Shown here piece by piece: positions 31,363-34,033 of a stretch of 34,033 bases of DNA. The notes under the pieces are model-generated. The model saw only the letters and a program-made list of their open reading frames with translations. It was not told where the DNA came from and did no database searches. The translations under genes and the position numbers were made by a program. Positions within the stretch are counted from its first letter, which is position 1, and every line of letters starts with the position of its first letter. The DNA is from Pelargonium nanum (Eukaryota; Streptophyta; Magnoliopsida; Geraniales; Geraniaceae): positions 1 through 34,033 of the forward strand of contig JAYMTF010000546.1 of NCBI GenBank assembly GCA_036897485.1, given 5' to 3'.

Positions 31363-31592
31363 CGCGTTGTTTCCTTGACTCGCCAATACGTGGGCATGCG
31401 TTACAATCAAAACACGATAAACCCAACCCAACCAGCCCCTTTTTTCTCTTTTCTTTTGACTTTCAGCAGTCAAAAGTGGCTCAATTCGCTGAATCTTCTC
31501 TCTCTCGTTTCGCACACCTCTAATAACTAATAAGCAACTGAGTACCTTCCAAGCAACAGCACATTTCTCTCATTCTCTTCCCCATATTTAAA
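31363..31592 (+). promoter_or_regulatory. Stress-type promoter of the CAF1-like gene
   Basis: Elements in order are CGCGTT at 31363-31368, a W-box TTGACT at 31375-31380, an inverted W-box pair at 31453-31476 and a TATA box TATTTAAA at 31585-31592. CGCGTT is the core of the plant rapid stress response element bound by CAMTA factors. The inverted pair has arms CTTTTGACT and AGTCAAAAG, perfectly complementary, with a 6-base spacer. The coding start lies about 125 bases beyond the TATA box and the leader has no upstream ATG. In Arabidopsis the closest CAF1 genes are quickly induced by wounding and stress, so this set of elements fits. Actual regulation here is inferred. Confidence 0.6.
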
Positions 31593-31716
31593 CCACCACA
31601 CCACGTCCCCAAATCTCACCACAACCAACTCTCTCCTCTCCGATTACATTAAAAATCAACTCGTCTTTAACACTTTATTGACAATTAATTCCAGTGACAG
31701 TCAAGCTGATACCATC

Positions 31717-32568
31717 ATGTTTACCGATCAAGACTCTGGTCCTCCTCCGCCGCCGCCGTCTTCCAAGCCGATCGTGATCCGGGAAGTCTGGTCTCACAAC
31801 TTGAAATCCGAATTCGACGTCATCCGTGACGTCATCGATCTCTACCCTTTTATTTCCATGGACACCGAGTTCCCCGGAATCGTCCACCGTCCAAAGCCAA
31901 ACACGCCCCACTTCCGCCTCCGCCCCTCCGATCACTACGGGCTTTTGAAATCCAACGTCGACGCGCTCAACCTCATCCAGGTGGGCCTCACCCTCACCGA
32001 CGCCGCCGGAAACCTCCCCGATCTGGGCACCGGCAGCCGCTTCATCTGGGAGTTCAATTTCAGGGACTTCGACGTGGCGCGTGACTCCCACGCCCCCGAC
32101 TCGAGCGAGCTGCTCCGCCGCCAGGGGATCGACTTCGAGCGGAACAAGAAGGACGGGGTGGACTCGGCCCTGTTCGCCGAGGAGATGATGTCGTCGGGGC
32201 TCGTGTGCAACGACGCCGTGAGCTGGGTCACCTTCCACAGCGCGTACGATTTTGGCTACCTCGTCAAGATCCTCACTCGCCGGTCGCTGCCGTCCGGGCT
32301 GGAAGAGTTTCATAGGATTCTGAGGGTGTTTTTCGGGAACAGAGTGTACGACGTGAAGCACATGATGAGGTTCTGTCAGAGCCTGTACGGCGGTTTGGAT
32401 CGGGTCGCGAGGACGCTCCAGGTAGACCGGGCGGTTGGAAAGTGCCATCAAGCCGGGTCGGATAGTTTGCTGACGTGGCATGCATTTCAGAAAATGAGGG
32501 ATGTTTTCTTTGTGAAGGATGGGCCGGAGAAGCATGCCGGTGTTTTGTATGGACTAGAGGCGTTTTAA
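31717..32568 (+). CDS. CAF1: CAF1-type poly(A) deadenylase (CCR4-NOT subunit)
   Basis: An intronless gene for 283 residues, the usual length for plant CAF1 proteins. It is a DEDDh 3'-5' exonuclease that shortens mRNA poly(A) tails as part of the cytoplasmic CCR4-NOT complex. The catalytic residues are all present: D49 and E51 in SMDTEFPG, D178 in HSAYDFGYL, and H244 and D249 in [15 protein letters not shown]. Other conserved blocks are IREVWSHNL (21-29), LIQVGLTL (86-93) and FNFRDFD (113-119). A run of six Pro near the N-terminus (9-14) is variable in the family. ATG 31717 is the first ATG after the TATA box and aligns with the family start. An earlier in-frame reading has no ATG. The gene is GC-rich and intronless, as are the stress-induced Arabidopsis paralogues At3g44260 and At5g22250, which it most resembles by my recollection. 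It is not broken. Confidence 0.95.
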   Translation: MFTDQDSGPPPPPPSSKPIVIREVWSHNLKSEFDVIRDVIDLYPFISMDTEFPGIVHRPKPNTPHFRLRPSDHYGLLKSNVDALNLIQVGLTLTDAAGNLPDLGTGSRFIWEFNFRDFDVARDSHAPDSSELLRRQGIDFERNKKDGVDSALFAEEMMSSGLVCNDAVSWVTFHSAYDFGYLVKILTRRSLPSGLEEFHRILRVFFGNRVYDVKHMMRFCQSLYGGLDRVARTLQVDRAVGKCHQAGSDSLLTWHAFQKMRDVFFVKDGPEKHAGVLYGLEAF

Positions 32569-34033
32569 GTGTTGTTACAGAAAATTAATTGAATTCATTA
32601 ATTCTTTACCATAATTATTTCGGGTGAATTGCTCATAAATTCAGATTATTTTCTAATATTTGCAAGGCTGCATAGATGCTAAGCATGACACAATCGGTTT
32701 AAATTTTGAGGATACTCAACTTGCAAAGGTAACTGACCCCCAAAACTCGATACAATTTGATGGATGACAATAAGAAATCAAGTACTAACATTCTCAACGC
32801 TGACATTTTCTCAGAAATGATATCTCTCAAATTTATCTATTTTTATAACCGCTCAAGTTTCGATTGAGATGAATTTTATATATAAGTAAGAGAAGGTGTT
32901 GGGACATGTGTGTTTAGTACATGTGTAATACTGTAATACATATGTGACACATGTCACATAGGTATTGGTGGCTTTATATATTTAGGAATGACCCATGCTA
33001 GCCTTATAACTAATTCATAAAAATGAAAAAGGTAGAATCAGGCCGTAAATTCATGACTCGTGTCATTAGGTATTGAAGATTAAATCTTGTATGTAGAGTT
33101 TTGTACTGTAAGATTAGTTGCAGATCAACATGGGTAATGTAAAACATGATAAAAAAATTATTTTTATAATATTATTTTAATTTAGTATATAGTTGTAGAC
33201 TTATATATATAGACTGTTAAATTGTAATTGTAATTGTAATTGTAATTAAAAAGCTTTATGAAATTGAAAGTAAAAAGTACAAATATATGAGGCAGAAAAT
33301 TTTGTGGAGGTTAAAAATTTGTGAGAGGTAAAAAATTGTGAGAGGTTTGAAGATATATCAGGTAGAACTATCAGTTCTGCTAAAAAAAAATTGTACTGTA
33401 GTGAGTTTAATGGTTGAATGGTTCCTTCGAAAAAAAGAAAATCGTTAAATTGTAATTGTAAAAAGTTTAATAAAATTGATAGTGAAAAGTACACAAATAC
33501 GAGGCAGAACATCTTGTAGAGGTTAAAAATATACTATATGCATGGTAGAACATTTTGTAGAGATACAGTTGGGTTTAGAATTAGAGTAGGTTGTCAACCA
33601 TTAAAACTGAGAAGAAATTGTTCAAAATCTGAAAATACTTTTATGACTCTGAGAGAATAGAAGAACATAAGAGAAAGAAGCCAACAAGAGTCTTGTTACA
33701 AGACAGTGGGCAATCTAGGCAACCAACCCAGTAGTAACCATAACTGATCAGTAGCTAGGTTAGAACTAGGAGGAGCTCCTATACACCAGGCTCATCTATC
33801 ATCATCAACAATAATATTTCCCACTGCCACTTCTATAACGTACACAACAGTAGCTAGCTAGCATGTGCTGCTATATACTGTTGGTCTTGGGGTCATTTTA
33901 GTTTATGGCCCAAGTGGACAAAAAAAGCCAAAAAATGGCCCTCACGTTCTTGAAATGAAGAGAACGGCCCTTGGAGATGTGATGGCTAGGCCTTAACGCA
34001 CACTGTCAGGCGTTAAGCCCTTAGCGCCAGACA
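32569..34033. other. 3' flank of the CAF1-like gene and intergenic sequence
   Basis: AT-rich with no gene seen. It contains a 20-base inverted repeat (TATGTGACA-CA-TGTCACATA) at 32941-32960 and the direct repeat listed next. At the right edge (about 33890-34033) the base composition changes (ATGGCCC, AAGCCAAAAAATGGCCC, GGCGTTAAG). This may be the start of another repeat element that continues outside the window. Confidence 0.4.
33216..33530 (+). repeat. Direct repeat pair with (TGTAAT)n
   Basis: Two related blocks of about 104 and 87 bases (33216-33319 and 33444-33530) share GTTAAATTGTAATTGTA, AAAAGTACA, GAGGCAGAA and GAGGTTAAAAA in the same order. The first block carries four extra TGTAAT hexamers. 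A shortened third trace (GGTAGAACATTTTGTAGAG) follows at about 33544. No function is known. Confidence 0.7.

Noticed and set aside
31675..32535. A 286-codon open frame on the minus strand covering nearly the whole CAF1-like gene
   Set aside because: It is the mirror of a GC-rich, codon-biased gene with few reverse stops. The plus strand carries all catalytic motifs, and the reverse protein has no recognisable features.

Overview
The window is nuclear DNA of a flowering plant, most likely a core eudicot. Long AT-rich intergenic stretches hold decayed retroelement pieces and inverted-repeat elements, and they separate a few intron-containing or intronless genes whose proteins match plant-only families. 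A rosid is plausible, but the sequence alone does not fix the species. All genes I can support are on the + strand. There is no prokaryotic organisation and no CRISPR array, and I found no convincing tRNA or rRNA.

Layout. 1-3.3 kb: decayed LTR-retrotransposon material, with an LTR-like promoter pointing left, GC-rich non-coding internal sequence, and a broken gag-region gene of the 'putative gypsy type transposon' family. 3.3-13.4 kb: gene-free. It holds a TTA microsatellite, an initiator-tRNA-Met primer-binding-like site followed by a GC-richer repeat-worded segment, a hAT-like terminal-inverted-repeat element, a cluster of three fold-back MITEs of one family plus a solo arm, and a 63-bp tandem repeat. 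13.4-16.85 kb: a three-exon gene for a 658-residue coiled-coil protein of the At5g41620 / 'USO1-like' plant family, with a paired ACGT-core promoter motif. 17.08-17.54 kb: an ACACGA-rich repeat element. 17.5-20.6 kb: a two-exon gene for a 107-residue protein with an N-terminal membrane anchor and a short coiled coil. Its 2.1-kb intron contains another MITE. 20.6-26.7 kb: mostly gene-free, with two diverged copies of an LTR-like sequence about 3.5 kb apart. 26.8-27.4 kb: a GIR1/GIR2-like (GL2-INTERACTING REPRESSOR) gene. 27.8-28.1 kb: a 147-bp tandem duplication that looks like two very short LTRs with adjoining primer-binding sites. 29.8-30.1 kb: a 295-bp Mutator-type MITE with a perfect 9-bp target duplication. 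31.3-32.57 kb: an intronless CAF1-type deadenylase gene with a stress-type promoter. 32.6-34.0 kb: AT-rich sequence with small repeats.

The four supported genes do not form a pathway. They are neighbours on a chromosome arm. Two have regulatory roles: CAF1 shortens mRNA poly(A) tails and the GIR-like protein is a predicted co-repressor adaptor. The other two are coiled-coil proteins of poorly known function. I did not find a clearly new biological system. The points most worth checking are the CAF1 promoter (an inverted W-box pair plus a CGCGTT stress element), the altered EAR motif of the GIR-like protein, the uncharacterised small anchored coiled-coil protein, and the possible 66-bp-LTR miniature retroelement.
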